From Terriglobia bacterium (GTDB lineage: Bacteria > Acidobacteriota > Terriglobia > Terriglobales > Acidobacteriaceae): a stretch of DNA of 64,000 bases. The DNA is taken from the NCBI GenBank assembly GCA_020073465.1, contig JAIQFC010000014.1, positions 1 through 64,000 on the forward strand, written 5' to 3'. The notes under the pieces were generated by a model. That model was not told the origin of the DNA, ran no database searches, and saw only the letters and a program-made list of their open reading frames with translations. The stretch's first letter is position 1. Each line of letters begins with the position of its first letter. Positions 34,555 through 43,363 of the stretch are shown one piece after another. The translations under genes were made by a program, and so were the position numbers.

Positions 34555-34803
34555 ATGCCTGACACGATTCATTTTACGTTGCACAACAACTACTCGAACG
34601 ACCTGATGGTGGGAGTGTATGACACCTATGGCGGCGTTGACCGGCAGACCTGGACCGGTCCGCTGAACAAGGACGAGAGCACTTCGATTGAGGTCTATGC
34701 CAACAGCGATGGTCGGGGCAACGCGCGGTGGGAATCGGTGGGAGGCCCGGCAGGCTCCGGGTCTGACATCAACGACGGAGACACTTGCGAGGTTAATCCG
34801 TGA
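34555..34803 (+). CDS. Small unknown protein in eCIS operon
   Basis: 82 residues, GGAGGG about 10 bases upstream. The sequence is beta-rich (HFTLHNNYSNDLMVGVYDTYGG ... TSIEVYANSDGRGN), acidic, and has no signal peptide. I do not recognise it. Its location between the AAA+ gene and three paralogous small genes suggests cargo or an accessory to cargo. Confidence 0.6.
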   Translation: MPDTIHFTLHNNYSNDLMVGVYDTYGGVDRQTWTGPLNKDESTSIEVYANSDGRGNARWESVGGPAGSGSDINDGDTCEVNP

Positions 34804-34966
34804 TGTCCTGCACGCAGAGTCACTGCGGCAAAAGAGCACGGCAGAAAATTTGTAATGAACGGATAGCGGCAGACACTATCGAGATGGATCGAAATGACCG
34901 CAAGGAGTTTCAAGAAGCGAATGTGTCCGGCGACGGCCACAAATCTCGGACCAAACGGAGGATGGT

Positions 34967-35338
34967 ATGGGTTTCACAGATGATTTTGGGAGATGCGTAG
35001 AAAGTAAATTGCCGTCGGAGCTGATTGACTTGCTAACCGACCCGGAAATAGCTCTGAATTTCGTTTACGAGCTGATCGGCGGCGCGACGGTGGAAGAAGC
35101 GCTGGTTGCGGTCGGAATCGGAGCGGAGGCTGCAGCTGCAGCCGCGGCCGCCGTAGCTACGGCCGGCATTGCGGTTGCCGTCATCGTCTCCGCGGTTCTC
35201 AGCGGCTGTGTAGCTAGCACCGCCGCTGATGCGATCTGGGATGCCATCAAGTCGCTGGGCGGTTCTGTCTGGGATGTGCTGCGGGCGCCGCTTGCCGACG
35301 CCGGATACAGCGCCCCATCGGACACAGCCGCAGCATAG
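34967..35338 (+). CDS. Alanine-rich small eCIS-associated protein, paralogue 1
   Basis: 123 residues; CGGAGG five bases before ATG 34967. Layout: an acidic, Cys-bearing start MGFTDDFGRCVESKLPSELID, then IGGATVEEALVAVGIGAEAA, a long Ala/Val/Gly membrane-like stretch (residues ~48-80), and a polar C-terminus ending SDTAAA. The next two genes have the same plan, and genes 1 and 2 share even their leader DNA. No known family. A pore-forming effector, a packaged protein, or a lumen plug are all possible. Confidence 0.7.
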   Translation: MGFTDDFGRCVESKLPSELIDLLTDPEIALNFVYELIGGATVEEALVAVGIGAEAAAAAAAAVATAGIAVAVIVSAVLSGCVASTAADAIWDAIKSLGGSVWDVLRAPLADAGYSAPSDTAAA

Positions 35339-35509
35339 GTTGCCAGACTCGGGGTCAATCTCATTGACGAAGCTGTGATGCAGGCCGCGACGGCGCCAAC
35401 CAAGCTGAAGAAGGCAGGGTGTCGCCACGGCGATGCAGAACAGAACGCGCAGTGAAAATCGGATGTGCCCGGCAACGGGCACACACCTCACATCAAACGG
35501 AGGATTGGT

Positions 35510-35878
35510 ATGGGATTTACAGATGATTTCTCAGATTGCATGAATGGAAAGACTTTGCCGCCGGAGTTGGCCAATGCGTTGCCGAGTCCAAAGGCCGCTC
35601 TGGCCTTCGCCGCCCAACTGGTCAAAGGAGCGACGGTGGAAGAAGCGCTCATTGCGGTAGGGGTAGGTGCGGAAGCCGCTGCTGCGGTTGCGGCGGTCGT
35701 CGTCGCCGTTGCGGTTGGGGTCATTATTGGTGCGGTTGTCGGCTGTGCCCTCGTCGCTGCCGGCGGGAGTGTGGGACTTGGGTCCATTCTGGCCTCGATG
35801 GACAGCTCGGATACGGACGTGTTGCAGGGCGCACTCGCCGACGCCGGGTTCAATCCATCGGATGTAGCAGCAGCGTAG
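35510..35878 (+). CDS. Alanine-rich small eCIS-associated protein, paralogue 2
   Basis: 122 residues; CGGAGG six bases before ATG 35510. Near-repeat of paralogue 1: MGFTDDFSDCMNGK at the start, KGATVEEALIAVGVGAEAAA, a hydrophobic Ala/Val stretch with VGVIIGAVVGCALVAAGG, and the end GFNPSDVAAA. The leader ATGTGCCCGGCAACGGGCAC matches that of paralogue 1, showing tandem duplication. Function unknown. Confidence 0.7.
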   Translation: MGFTDDFSDCMNGKTLPPELANALPSPKAALAFAAQLVKGATVEEALIAVGVGAEAAAAVAAVVVAVAVGVIIGAVVGCALVAAGGSVGLGSILASMDSSDTDVLQGALADAGFNPSDVAAA

Positions 35879-35942
35879 CCGGTCGTTTCGGAAAACGCGG
35901 GCACAAGTAACCGTCCGCAGAAGTCCAAACAAGGAGGATGTG

Positions 35943-36308
35943 ATGAGTTTCAGCGATTGCATGCAGAGCAGTGGGCTGCCGGTGCCCAGCGTTGACGGTC
36001 TCAACGAAGCGAAAGAGTTCATCGAAAACCTGCACCAGGCATGGGAAGCAGCCGGCGGAGAAGTGGAAATGACGCTGGCGGCTCTGTTAGCTGTGGGCGC
36101 AGTGACAGGGATCGATGAGGAAGCGGTCGCGGCAGTAGCCGCAGTCACGGTCTCAGCCTACATTGGGGCGTGCATCGGTTGCCTGGCAGCAGCAGGCATC
36201 GAGGCGCTGAAAGATCTGTTCGCCAGCAACCCGCCGCAGGACTTCATGTCTCAGCAGTTGGCGAGTTTGGGCTTCGATCTTTCGTCTTCCGACACAGCTG
36301 CGGCCTGA
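35943..36308 (+). CDS. Alanine-rich small eCIS-associated protein, paralogue 3
   Basis: 121 residues; AAGGAGG five bases before ATG 35943. More diverged but same plan: MSFSDCMQSSGLP, an acidic helix, MTLAALLAVGAVTGIDEEAVAAV (counterpart of the VEEALVAVG region), a hydrophobic stretch with two Cys (YIGACIGCLAAAG), and the end SSSDTAAA. The shared terminal (S)D(T/V)AAA in all three looks like a recognition tail. Followed by a strong hairpin at 36342. Confidence 0.7.
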   Translation: MSFSDCMQSSGLPVPSVDGLNEAKEFIENLHQAWEAAGGEVEMTLAALLAVGAVTGIDEEAVAAVAAVTVSAYIGACIGCLAAAGIEALKDLFASNPPQDFMSQQLASLGFDLSSSDTAAA

Positions 36309-36341
36309 AGGCGTGGTCGTCTGAGGAAGTCGTGCTGCACC

Positions 36342-36364
36342 AGAGACAGCGCACCGCTGTCTCT
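36342..36364 (+). terminator. Strong hairpin after the three small genes
   Basis: AGAGACAGCG and CGCTGTCTCT form a perfect 10-bp stem around CAC. There is no U-run after it, so it may be a partial terminator or an mRNA stabiliser that sets different levels of the small proteins and the structural genes. Confidence 0.6.
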
Positions 36365-36407
36365 TCCGGCAGCTGTGCCGATCGTTTGCCGCAAAGAGAG
36401 TGACCAG

Positions 36408-38114
36408 ATGGCGGAGCACGAACAATCCGCAGTACATGAGGACGGTTTCCGTCCCCGGGTTCCCGCACAACGCGAAGACGATACTGCCCGCATGTTGCAG
36501 GAATCTGATCCAGTGGCGGACGCTAGCGTGCGCGCCACGGACGCGCACGCTGTCGAAGTTCATGCGTCGGCACTCGGCAACTCGATGGCGCATCAGCCCA
36601 TGCAGGCGCGCCAGTCGCTCCTCCGGTTGCAACGAACTCATGGAAATCGCCACGTGCAGCGTGTACTGGCACTTGCCCGGAAGGCCGAAGGGGAAGCAGA
36701 AGTGGCACCCGAGGTGGAGTCGGTGATCGAGCGAGCCCAGGGTGGAGGGCAGTCACTGGAAAGTGGCGTACGGCGAAAGATGGAATCTGCGTTTGGCACA
36801 GACTTCAGCAGTGTGCGCGTTCATACCGATGCAGAGGCGAACCAGCTGAACCAGGCAGTCAATGCTCTGGCATTCACGACTGGGCAGGACATCTTTTTTC
36901 GCGATGGTCTCTATCAGCCTTCCAGTTCCAGTGGCCAGGAGTTGCTGGCGCACGAACTGACTCACGTGGTGCAGCAGGGAGGCAAGAAAGTGCAGGGCAA
37001 GCTGGTCGTCGGAACTCCAGACGATCAGTACGAGCAAGAGGCAGACCTGGTGGCGAAATCAGTAATGAACGCCAGCGAGGCTCCGGCCGCGCAGGAGAGC
37101 AAGCCTCCGCGGCCAGGGAACCGGGTGCAGCGCCAACAGGCGACTCCTGCTGGTGGGACTGGGGCCTCGCAGGCGACTGCGGCCAGTCCTGCTCCGGCCA
37201 CACAGCAGCCGTCCGCAACAGACGTGGCAAGCAACTACGAAGCGGATGCTCTCGAATTCTTTGAGACCAACATGAGTACAGAGATGCGTACTGCGGCGGC
37301 GGTTGAAGGCGCAGCCCTGGGCCGACATGCTTCTTCGACAGCCGGGGACCAGGTCCGACAGATCTGCGAGCCCTTTGAACGGGACCAGGAAATCGATACC
37401 GCCGTGCTAAACACCGTGTTCGCGCTGGTGGGCGGCGGCGCAAGCATTGCCGAAGGCGGCACGAGCGGCACGTCTGACAATGCTGCATCCCGTCAGGCAA
37501 ACGTCGGTTCAAGGATCGTCCGAGCCGGCCTGGGGGTGGTTCAGGTCTGGTTGCCGACATTGGCGGGTTACCGGACGGTTGGCAGTCTGAAGGATGCCGC
37601 TATACGCGAACTGGGTGAGGCGGCGGCCAGCGGGGGCGAAACCGGTTCGGCACAGTTTCAAGATTACGAGAATGTGGTGATGAACGTATTGCGCAGCGAC
37701 TGGCAAGACGAAATTAATCGAGTCAAGCGCAACATTCAGACAGATCCAAATCCGCAAAGCATTGCGAGTATCGGCCGCTTTTACTGGCCAATCCAGCGCG
37801 GTACGTACCTGGACCGACTCAGAAGGCAGTATGGCTCCCAGAGCTCGTACTCCGGGTCCATGGTCAACGCCATCCTTGGCATGCTGCACCCCCGACTCGA
37901 GCAGTTGCGCCATCACTTACAGGAAGCCAAGGACCACCGCGAACGGGTGCAGGGATGGGGAGCAATTGGGGGCGGAATTGCCGGAGGCGCTGCTATCGGA
38001 GCGGGAATCGGTGTTTGGGGTTTTGGAGTCGGCGCTATTCCCGGAGCCGTTGTAGGCGGCATCGTTGGCGGCGTGCTTGGTCTCGGTGCTGCGATCAAGA
38101 TCTGGTCAGACTGA
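36408..38114 (+). CDS. DUF4157 (eCIS core) protein with glycine-zipper C-terminus
   Basis: 568 residues from ATG 36408, preferred over GTG 36375 because of the GAGAG site. A disordered N-terminus (1-115) precedes the DUF4157 domain (~118-195): VRRKMESAFGTDFSSVRVHT ... LLAHELTHVVQQGG, with HELTH at 182-186. DUF4157 is a hallmark of eCIS cargo or cargo-loading proteins. Residues ~240-500 form a helical region with no match I know. The end is strongly hydrophobic and Gly-rich (GGGIAGGAAIGAGIG ... GAVVGGIVGGVLGLG), suggesting a membrane-active, toxin-like tail. Confidence 0.85.
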   Translation: MAEHEQSAVHEDGFRPRVPAQREDDTARMLQESDPVADASVRATDAHAVEVHASALGNSMAHQPMQARQSLLRLQRTHGNRHVQRVLALARKAEGEAEVAPEVESVIERAQGGGQSLESGVRRKMESAFGTDFSSVRVHTDAEANQLNQAVNALAFTTGQDIFFRDGLYQPSSSSGQELLAHELTHVVQQGGKKVQGKLVVGTPDDQYEQEADLVAKSVMNASEAPAAQESKPPRPGNRVQRQQATPAGGTGASQATAASPAPATQQPSATDVASNYEADALEFFETNMSTEMRTAAAVEGAALGRHASSTAGDQVRQICEPFERDQEIDTAVLNTVFALVGGGASIAEGGTSGTSDNAASRQANVGSRIVRAGLGVVQVWLPTLAGYRTVGSLKDAAIRELGEAAASGGETGSAQFQDYENVVMNVLRSDWQDEINRVKRNIQTDPNPQSIASIGRFYWPIQRGTYLDRLRRQYGSQSSYSGSMVNAILGMLHPRLEQLRHHLQEAKDHRERVQGWGAIGGGIAGGAAIGAGIGVWGFGVGAIPGAVVGGIVGGVLGLGAAIKIWSD

Positions 38115-38151
38115 GCGGCCACCAGCGGACTGGGATGGATGGATTGTCAGC

Positions 38152-38757
38152 ATGATCGAAGACCTCGACAAGACGATTGAGGAACTGCTGATGCGGGAAC
38201 TGCCGGCATCGCTGGCGCAGCAATTGACCGTCACCTTTGCTACGCCCGACAGCAAGTTTTCAGCCTCGGTTTCGTCGGCGGTGGTGAACTTGTTCCTGTA
38301 TGACATCCGCGAGAATCTCGAACTCCGCGACGTCGAGTGGACCATCGATCGCAACAACGGCAATCCGGTTCGGAAACGCCCACCCGTGCGGATCGACTGC
38401 TCCTATCTGGTGACGGTGTGGCTAGCTTCCGATCCCAAGACTTCAGCCATCGATGAACATCGGGTGTTGAGCGAAGTGATGCGAGTACTGCTTCGCCACA
38501 GAACCATTCCAGACGCTGTGCTGCAGGGCAGTTTGGCGGGAGACAATCCTCCGGTGCCTGGTCCATCGTTGCATCCCGGGCGTCTGCAGAGTCCGGGAGA
38601 GATGTGGCAGGCACTCGGCGGCACGCCCAAGGCGGCGCTGCACTACACCGTAACCTTGAGCGTACCTTCGGCAGCGGGAGTCGAAACCGAGCCGCTGGTA
38701 GTCGACAAGAACATCAAGCTTGCGCCGGAAATTGCACCGGCAAAAGGGGCGGCATGA
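38152..38757 (+). CDS. DUF4255 protein, sheath/tube cap (Afp16/Pvc16-like)
   Basis: 201 residues from ATG 38152. The DUF4255 pattern is clear: MIEDLDKTIEELLMRELP, then VVNLFLYDIRENLELRD and a basic RKRPPVRIDCSYLVTVW. In Afp and PVC particles this protein terminates the sheath and tube at the distal end. It ends with a 4-base overlap with the next gene (38754). Confidence 0.87.
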   Translation: MIEDLDKTIEELLMRELPASLAQQLTVTFATPDSKFSASVSSAVVNLFLYDIRENLELRDVEWTIDRNNGNPVRKRPPVRIDCSYLVTVWLASDPKTSAIDEHRVLSEVMRVLLRHRTIPDAVLQGSLAGDNPPVPGPSLHPGRLQSPGEMWQALGGTPKAALHYTVTLSVPSAAGVETEPLVVDKNIKLAPEIAPAKGAA

Positions 38758-39383
38758 CGGAGCGATGGGAGACCCTCCGCCGCCAGGTTGCCGTGGCGGG
38801 CCGGGTGATCGATACGCGAACCGGCAAGCCTTTGCCGGGCGCGCTGGTGACGATCACAGGGGCGTCGCCGGCGTTCAAGAAGAAATTGGCAGCGAAAGCG
38901 ATGCAATATGCCGCCCAGTGGGCCGGGATGGTCGAACGCGCGGATCGCACGCGAAGTCGTAAGGACGGCAGCTTCTACTTTCTGGATCTGCCGGACGGCG
39001 AGTACAAACTGCAAGCCTCGCTCCCCAACATGGGGAAGCGTTACGGCGCGGCGGAAGAGAAAGCAACCGTGTCGCGGGATGACACGGGAACCATCAAGTT
39101 GGTCTTTGTCGATCTGCCGCTGCAGCCCACGATGCTGGAAGGGAAGGTCACGGGCGCCGGCCAGAAGGCCGGGGTCGTGATGGCCGAAGTCCGGGTCAAG
39201 GGCAGCGGTGAGCGGACTTTCAGCGACGCTAAAGGGAATTACATGCTGGTGGCCGTCGAACCCGGTGAGCGCACCGTACTGGCGATTGCGCAGGGCTATC
39301 GCCCGGCTCAGCAGAAGGTGGCATTGAAGATGCCGGGCGCTGCGGAGAAGGTGAATTTTGCGTTAACGCGTGTGAATCCGTGA
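38754..39383 (+). CDS. Carboxypeptidase-regulatory-like (CarboxypepD_reg) domain protein
   Basis: 209 residues. Two beta-sandwich units are visible: VAVAGRVIDTRTGKPLPGALV ... DGSFYFLDLPDGEYKLQASLP (residues ~12-95) and TMLEGKVTGAGQKAGVVMAE ... ANYMLVAVEPGERTVL-type (~115-205). No signal peptide is seen, so it stays in the cytoplasm until cell lysis or is loaded into the particle. Similar proteins occur next to DUF4255 in eCIS loci, where they may decorate the particle. Starts in the ATGA overlap with the cap gene. Confidence 0.8.
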   Translation: MTERWETLRRQVAVAGRVIDTRTGKPLPGALVTITGASPAFKKKLAAKAMQYAAQWAGMVERADRTRSRKDGSFYFLDLPDGEYKLQASLPNMGKRYGAAEEKATVSRDDTGTIKLVFVDLPLQPTMLEGKVTGAGQKAGVVMAEVRVKGSGERTFSDAKGNYMLVAVEPGERTVLAIAQGYRPAQQKVALKMPGAAEKVNFALTRVNP

Positions 39384-39422
39384 AGCGTCGTCGGGCGCAC
39401 CAGCACAATAAGGAGGATGACC

Positions 39423-39677
39423 ATGATGAGTGAGATTCCCGATAAGCCGGCGGATGGGGGGAAGAAGGTTCGAAGGCGCACGGCGGATGGAGAAGGATTC
39501 ACCGAGGCCGAGGACGGGAAGCTTGTAGAGGCCGCCGCCGATGCCGCGGCAGCACCGGTTCCAGTACGAACGACGGAGAAAACGACGAGAAAGGCTGCTG
39601 ATTCGACCCCACCCGCAAGTGGAGGGCAGGCAGCGAGGATGCGCTTCCGGCGAGACCGGAGCAGGCCCAGACGGTGA
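39423..39677 (+). CDS. Small basic disordered protein before sheath genes
   Basis: 84 residues; AGGAGG six bases before ATG 39423. The first half is acidic/Ala-rich (EDGKLVEAAADAAAAP), the end is very basic (ARMRFRRDRSRPRR). No fold is apparent. Position just before the first sheath gene suggests a small eCIS accessory, perhaps a nucleic-acid- or cargo-binding peptide. Confidence 0.55.
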   Translation: MMSEIPDKPADGGKKVRRRTADGEGFTEAEDGKLVEAAADAAAAPVPVRTTEKTTRKAADSTPPASGGQAARMRFRRDRSRPRR

Positions 39678-39792
39678 GTTTCCCGGAACCGGATGCTGTG
39701 ATCCGATTCCTACGAAGATTCAAAAGCAATTCGAATGTTGCCCCACGAAGTGACTTTGGTCCAAACACAATTTTCTGAACAAGGAGCAAAAC

Positions 39793-41241
39793 ATGCCAGA
39801 GTATTTGTCGCCCGGAGTATATGTCGAAGAAGTACCGTCTGCGATCAAGCCCATAGCTGGCGTCAGCACCAGCACCGCCGCTTTCGTGGGTGTAGTCCCC
39901 AAAACTTTACCCATGGTTGAGGAGAACCCCGATTTCGATCCGACCAAGCCAGCCACGAAGGAGGACGGCACGCTGCTCGATGACGACAAGAAGAAGGCAG
40001 ATGCGCCCAACTCCCCGTCGGTGGCGTGGACATTCCCCTTCGATCAAGCCGAGTGGCAGAAGTCGAAAGATGCTCTTGCCGCATTGTGCGAGCCGAAGTC
40101 GCGGCCACCCAGGCCCAAAGCAGGTACCGATCCGAAGGTTTTCCGGAGCGCACAACTGGACTTTGCCAAGAAGGATGCCCGATTCTCGGCGGGCACGCTG
40201 GCGGATCCCGGCCAGCCTGTTTTGTGCACGAGTTTCACGGACTTCAAAAGAAATTTCGGCGATTTCTCGCTGGATCCCAACCAGAAGCGCCTTGCACATG
40301 CCGTCTACGGCTTCTTCAATAACGGTGGCACGCGCTGCTACGTGATGCGGTACCCCACGCTGGATGACGTAAAGAATCCAGAGAACTGGGAGCCATTGGA
40401 AGCCATCGATGAAATCTCCATCGTGGCCGCACCCGTTGCCGATCCAGACCTGATCGTGCAGAACAACCTGATCGATCACTGCGAGAAGATGTCGAGCAGG
40501 TTTGCGATCCTGGACGGGCCGGAATTGCCGTCAGATGCTGCCAAGCAGCCGGATCTTACGGAAGCAACGATCAAGGTGCCAGACCGCAACACGGACTACG
40601 GCGCGCTCTACTTTCCCTGGTTGCGGGTCTTCGACATGCCAACCAAACTGACGAATCCGGACGATACCGGAGAAATCTATGTTGGGCCGTGTGGCCACGT
40701 TGCCGGCATTTACTCCCGCGTCGACCACGAGCGGGGAGTGCACAAAGCGCCGGCGAACGAAGTGATCCGCGGTGTCCTGGACGTCGAACATCAGATCAGC
40801 AAGAACGTGCAGGACGGGCTCAATCCCTATGGCATCAACTGCATTCGGTTTATCAATGACAACATCAAAGTGTGGGGAGCGCGCACGATCGGTGGCGATG
40901 CCAACGCTGATACGAAATACATCAACGTGCGGCGGGTGTTGATCTTCTTGCGAGAGTCGATCGACCGGGGAACGCAGTGGGTGGTGTTCGAACCCAATGA
41001 TCGTGCGCTATGGGCCAAGATCGTGCGCAACGTCACGGCATTCCTCACGAACGTCTGGCGTGACGGCGCGTTGTTTGGCGCCACACCGCAGGAAGCGTTC
41101 TATGTGAAATGCGACGATGAGCTCAACCCGCCCGAGGAACGAGATCTCGGCAAGGTCACGACGGAAATCGGCGTAGCCATCGTGAGGCCGGCTGAGTTTG
41201 TCATCTTCCGCATCTCGCAGTGGGCGGGACCTAAAGCGTAG
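39793..41241 (+). CDS. Contractile tail sheath protein 1
   Basis: 482 residues; AAGGAG 6-7 bases upstream. The opening MPEYLSPGVYVEEVPSAIKP and the closing region (GATPQEAFYVKCDDELNPP ... VGVAIVRPAEFVIFRI-type) are those of the tail sheath family (PF04984/PF17482). A ~100-residue insertion near 45-145 is variable. Sheath subunits wrap the inner tube and contract to drive it. The spacer 39678-39792 holds no gene. Confidence 0.93.
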   Translation: MPEYLSPGVYVEEVPSAIKPIAGVSTSTAAFVGVVPKTLPMVEENPDFDPTKPATKEDGTLLDDDKKKADAPNSPSVAWTFPFDQAEWQKSKDALAALCEPKSRPPRPKAGTDPKVFRSAQLDFAKKDARFSAGTLADPGQPVLCTSFTDFKRNFGDFSLDPNQKRLAHAVYGFFNNGGTRCYVMRYPTLDDVKNPENWEPLEAIDEISIVAAPVADPDLIVQNNLIDHCEKMSSRFAILDGPELPSDAAKQPDLTEATIKVPDRNTDYGALYFPWLRVFDMPTKLTNPDDTGEIYVGPCGHVAGIYSRVDHERGVHKAPANEVIRGVLDVEHQISKNVQDGLNPYGINCIRFINDNIKVWGARTIGGDANADTKYINVRRVLIFLRESIDRGTQWVVFEPNDRALWAKIVRNVTAFLTNVWRDGALFGATPQEAFYVKCDDELNPPEERDLGKVTTEIGVAIVRPAEFVIFRISQWAGPKA

Positions 41242-41306
41242 TAGTGGTGCGTAGCAGCAGAGCAGGGCGACATCTGTAGCCTTGCTCTGCAGGTCTGGAA
41301 GGCGAA

Positions 41307-42533
41307 ATGAAGCCGTGGGACGACCAATACGTGGAGGCAAAGGCTCCGGGAGTCTATGTGGAAGACGACTTCCAGTTGCCGCGCAGCAGTCCGTTCATGA
41401 CGGGCGTTCCAGTATTTCTCGGGGTGCCCGGTAAACCGCCGCTTCTTCCCGGCAAGGCGCCACTTCGTAAGGAACCACGGAGACTCTACGAGCCCATGAT
41501 GCTGTCGCTCTGGTCGCACTTTGAGCGTCACGTCGGAGACCCCGAGTCTCACGGCTACTTTGCGTATGCGGTACGGGGTTTCTTTGCAAACGGCGGACAG
41601 CGGTGCTTCGTGGTGTTGCTGCCGGATATTTCGGTCCAGTCCTTGGAAACTGCTTTCACGGGCATCGCCGGTCATCCCGACTATGCCCTTTCTGCCATGA
41701 ACACGGTGGATCTGGTGTGCGCACCGGATCTGGTCAAACAAGAGGATCGCAAACTTGGATTTGAGTTGCAACAGATGTTGGTGGATCACTGCGAAACGGC
41801 GGGAGACCGTTTTGCGATTCTCGATTCATGGTGTAGCGATGGCAGCAAGGACGTCTGGCAGCAGTGGTCCGAGATCGACGGTAAGAATGGCGCGATTTAT
41901 TACCCCTGGGTGAAAGTTCGTTCATTCGATGGTCACTCCACGGTGCTGGTGCCGCCCTGCGGCCATATCGCAGGAGTATACGCGCGTACCGATCAGCAGG
42001 TAGGTGTGCACAAGGCGCCTGCAAATGAAGTTCTGGAGGGTGTCCTTGGGCTGGAGCGGGAGATCAGCCAGGCAGACCAGGCCGAACTCAACCCCAGGCG
42101 TATTAACTGCCTGCGGGCGTTTCCCGGCCGCGGCATCCGGGTGTGGGGTGCCCGGACACTCAGCGGCAATGACGCTTGGACTTACATCAACGTTCGCCGT
42201 CTGTTTCTGACGGCCGTGCGCCGAATTGAATCGCGCGCCCAGGACGTTGCGTTTGAGCCGAACGAGCCGAAACTGTGGGCACGAATTGAACGGGAACTCG
42301 AGTCTTACTTCATGGAACAATTTCGTCGGGGCGCATTGAAGGGACGCACGCCCGAGGAAGCGTTTTATGTGAAATGCAACAGCGAGACCAATCCCAGGGA
42401 AGTGCGGGACGCGGGTCAGATCGTGACTGAGATTGGCCTGGCGCCGGGTGTCCCTTTTGAGTTCGTCGTGGTGCGGTTGATTCAGGGAAGAGGTGGGGTC
42501 AGTTTGGTTGGGCCTGTGCAGGCCCAGCAATAA
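41307..42533 (+). CDS. Contractile tail sheath protein 2
   Basis: 408 residues, paralogous to the previous gene: same VYVEDDFQLPRSSPFMTGVP opening and EEAFYVKCNSETNPREVRDAG closing, but without the N-terminal insertion. Afp and PVC loci also carry two to three sheath genes, the shorter forms building the baseplate-proximal or terminal rings. Confidence 0.92.
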   Translation: MKPWDDQYVEAKAPGVYVEDDFQLPRSSPFMTGVPVFLGVPGKPPLLPGKAPLRKEPRRLYEPMMLSLWSHFERHVGDPESHGYFAYAVRGFFANGGQRCFVVLLPDISVQSLETAFTGIAGHPDYALSAMNTVDLVCAPDLVKQEDRKLGFELQQMLVDHCETAGDRFAILDSWCSDGSKDVWQQWSEIDGKNGAIYYPWVKVRSFDGHSTVLVPPCGHIAGVYARTDQQVGVHKAPANEVLEGVLGLEREISQADQAELNPRRINCLRAFPGRGIRVWGARTLSGNDAWTYINVRRLFLTAVRRIESRAQDVAFEPNEPKLWARIERELESYFMEQFRRGALKGRTPEEAFYVKCNSETNPREVRDAGQIVTEIGLAPGVPFEFVVVRLIQGRGGVSLVGPVQAQQ

Positions 42534-42557
42534 TTCTGAAGGAGGAAGAGGAGCTTT

Positions 42558-43001
42558 ATGCCAGGCACTGGAGACAGAACAGATCCATTTCGTGGTTATA
42601 ACTTTCGAGTGGAGATCGATGGCATTACCCAGGCAGGTTTTCGTGAAGTGAGCGGCCTGGACGCCACATCGGATCCGATCGAATACCGGGAAGGCAATGA
42701 AAAGGTGTTCACGCATCGCAAGTTGCCAGGACAGGTGAAATATTCCAACATCACGCTGAAGTGGGGCATCACGTCAGCGCACGAGTTTTGGGACTGGCGA
42801 AAGCAAGTCATTGACGGGAAGACGCAGCGAAAGAACGGTTCCATCGTCATGATGAACGAGTCGGGTGACGAAAAGATCCGCTGGAATTTCGTAAATGCCT
42901 GGCCGTCAAAGTGGTCCGGCCCCAGTTTCAACGCCATGAACAATGAAGTGGCGGTTGAGTCGGTCGAGCTTCAGCACGAAGGAGTCGGGCTGGCGTCATG
43001 A
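42558..43001 (+). CDS. Inner tube protein 1 (Afp1/5, gp19-like)
   Basis: 147 residues; GGAGG 10 bases upstream. FRGYNFRVEIDGITQAGFREVSG and KYSNITLKWGIT are the tube fold, ending NNEVAVESVELQHEG. It stacks as hexameric rings inside the sheath. Overlaps the next gene by ATGA. Confidence 0.93.
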   Translation: MPGTGDRTDPFRGYNFRVEIDGITQAGFREVSGLDATSDPIEYREGNEKVFTHRKLPGQVKYSNITLKWGITSAHEFWDWRKQVIDGKTQRKNGSIVMMNESGDEKIRWNFVNAWPSKWSGPSFNAMNNEVAVESVELQHEGVGLAS

Positions 43002-43363
43002 AGATGCAGACCGAGTTTCCGTTTACGTTGCCTCGTGGCTACGTAGATTCCGAGGGTACGGTTCATCGGGAAGGGACGATGCGGTTGGCCACGGCGTACG
43101 ACGAAATTGCGCCGATGAAAGACCCGCGAGTCCAGGGCAATCCGGGGTATCTAGTGGTCATCCTGCTGTCGCGGGTGATCACCAAGCTGGGAGACCTGAC
43201 CCATATCAATCCCAAAGTGATTGAGGGTTTGTTCTCGGCGGACCTGGCGTACCTTCAGGACTTCTGGAAGCGCATCAACGAAAACGGGCACAATCGGGCC
43301 GCGGTTACGTGTCCTCACTGCGACGGCAAGTTCGAAGTGGAGACGAATCACCTGGGGGAATGA
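42998..43363 (+). CDS. Tail-assembly-like protein with CxxC end
   Basis: 121 residues, overlapping the tube gene by 4 bases. It begins MKMQTEFPFTLPRGYVDSEG and ends with CPHCDGKFEVETNH, a likely half zinc site (C105, C108). The middle (YLVVILLSRVITKLGDLTHI) is hydrophobic-amphipathic, as in phage tail assembly proteins. Position after the tube matches phage tail-assembly chaperones. The role in eCIS is not proven. Confidence 0.75.
   Translation: MKMQTEFPFTLPRGYVDSEGTVHREGTMRLATAYDEIAPMKDPRVQGNPGYLVVILLSRVITKLGDLTHINPKVIEGLFSADLAYLQDFWKRINENGHNRAAVTCPHCDGKFEVETNHLGE

Noticed and set aside
34555-34803. Small protein as a possible secreted bacteriocin
   Set aside because: No leader peptide, double-Gly site or maturation genes nearby; left as unknown.
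33508-34839. 443-codon minus-strand open frame
   Set aside because: Antisense of the AAA+ ATPase gene, whose Walker motifs are unambiguous on the plus strand.
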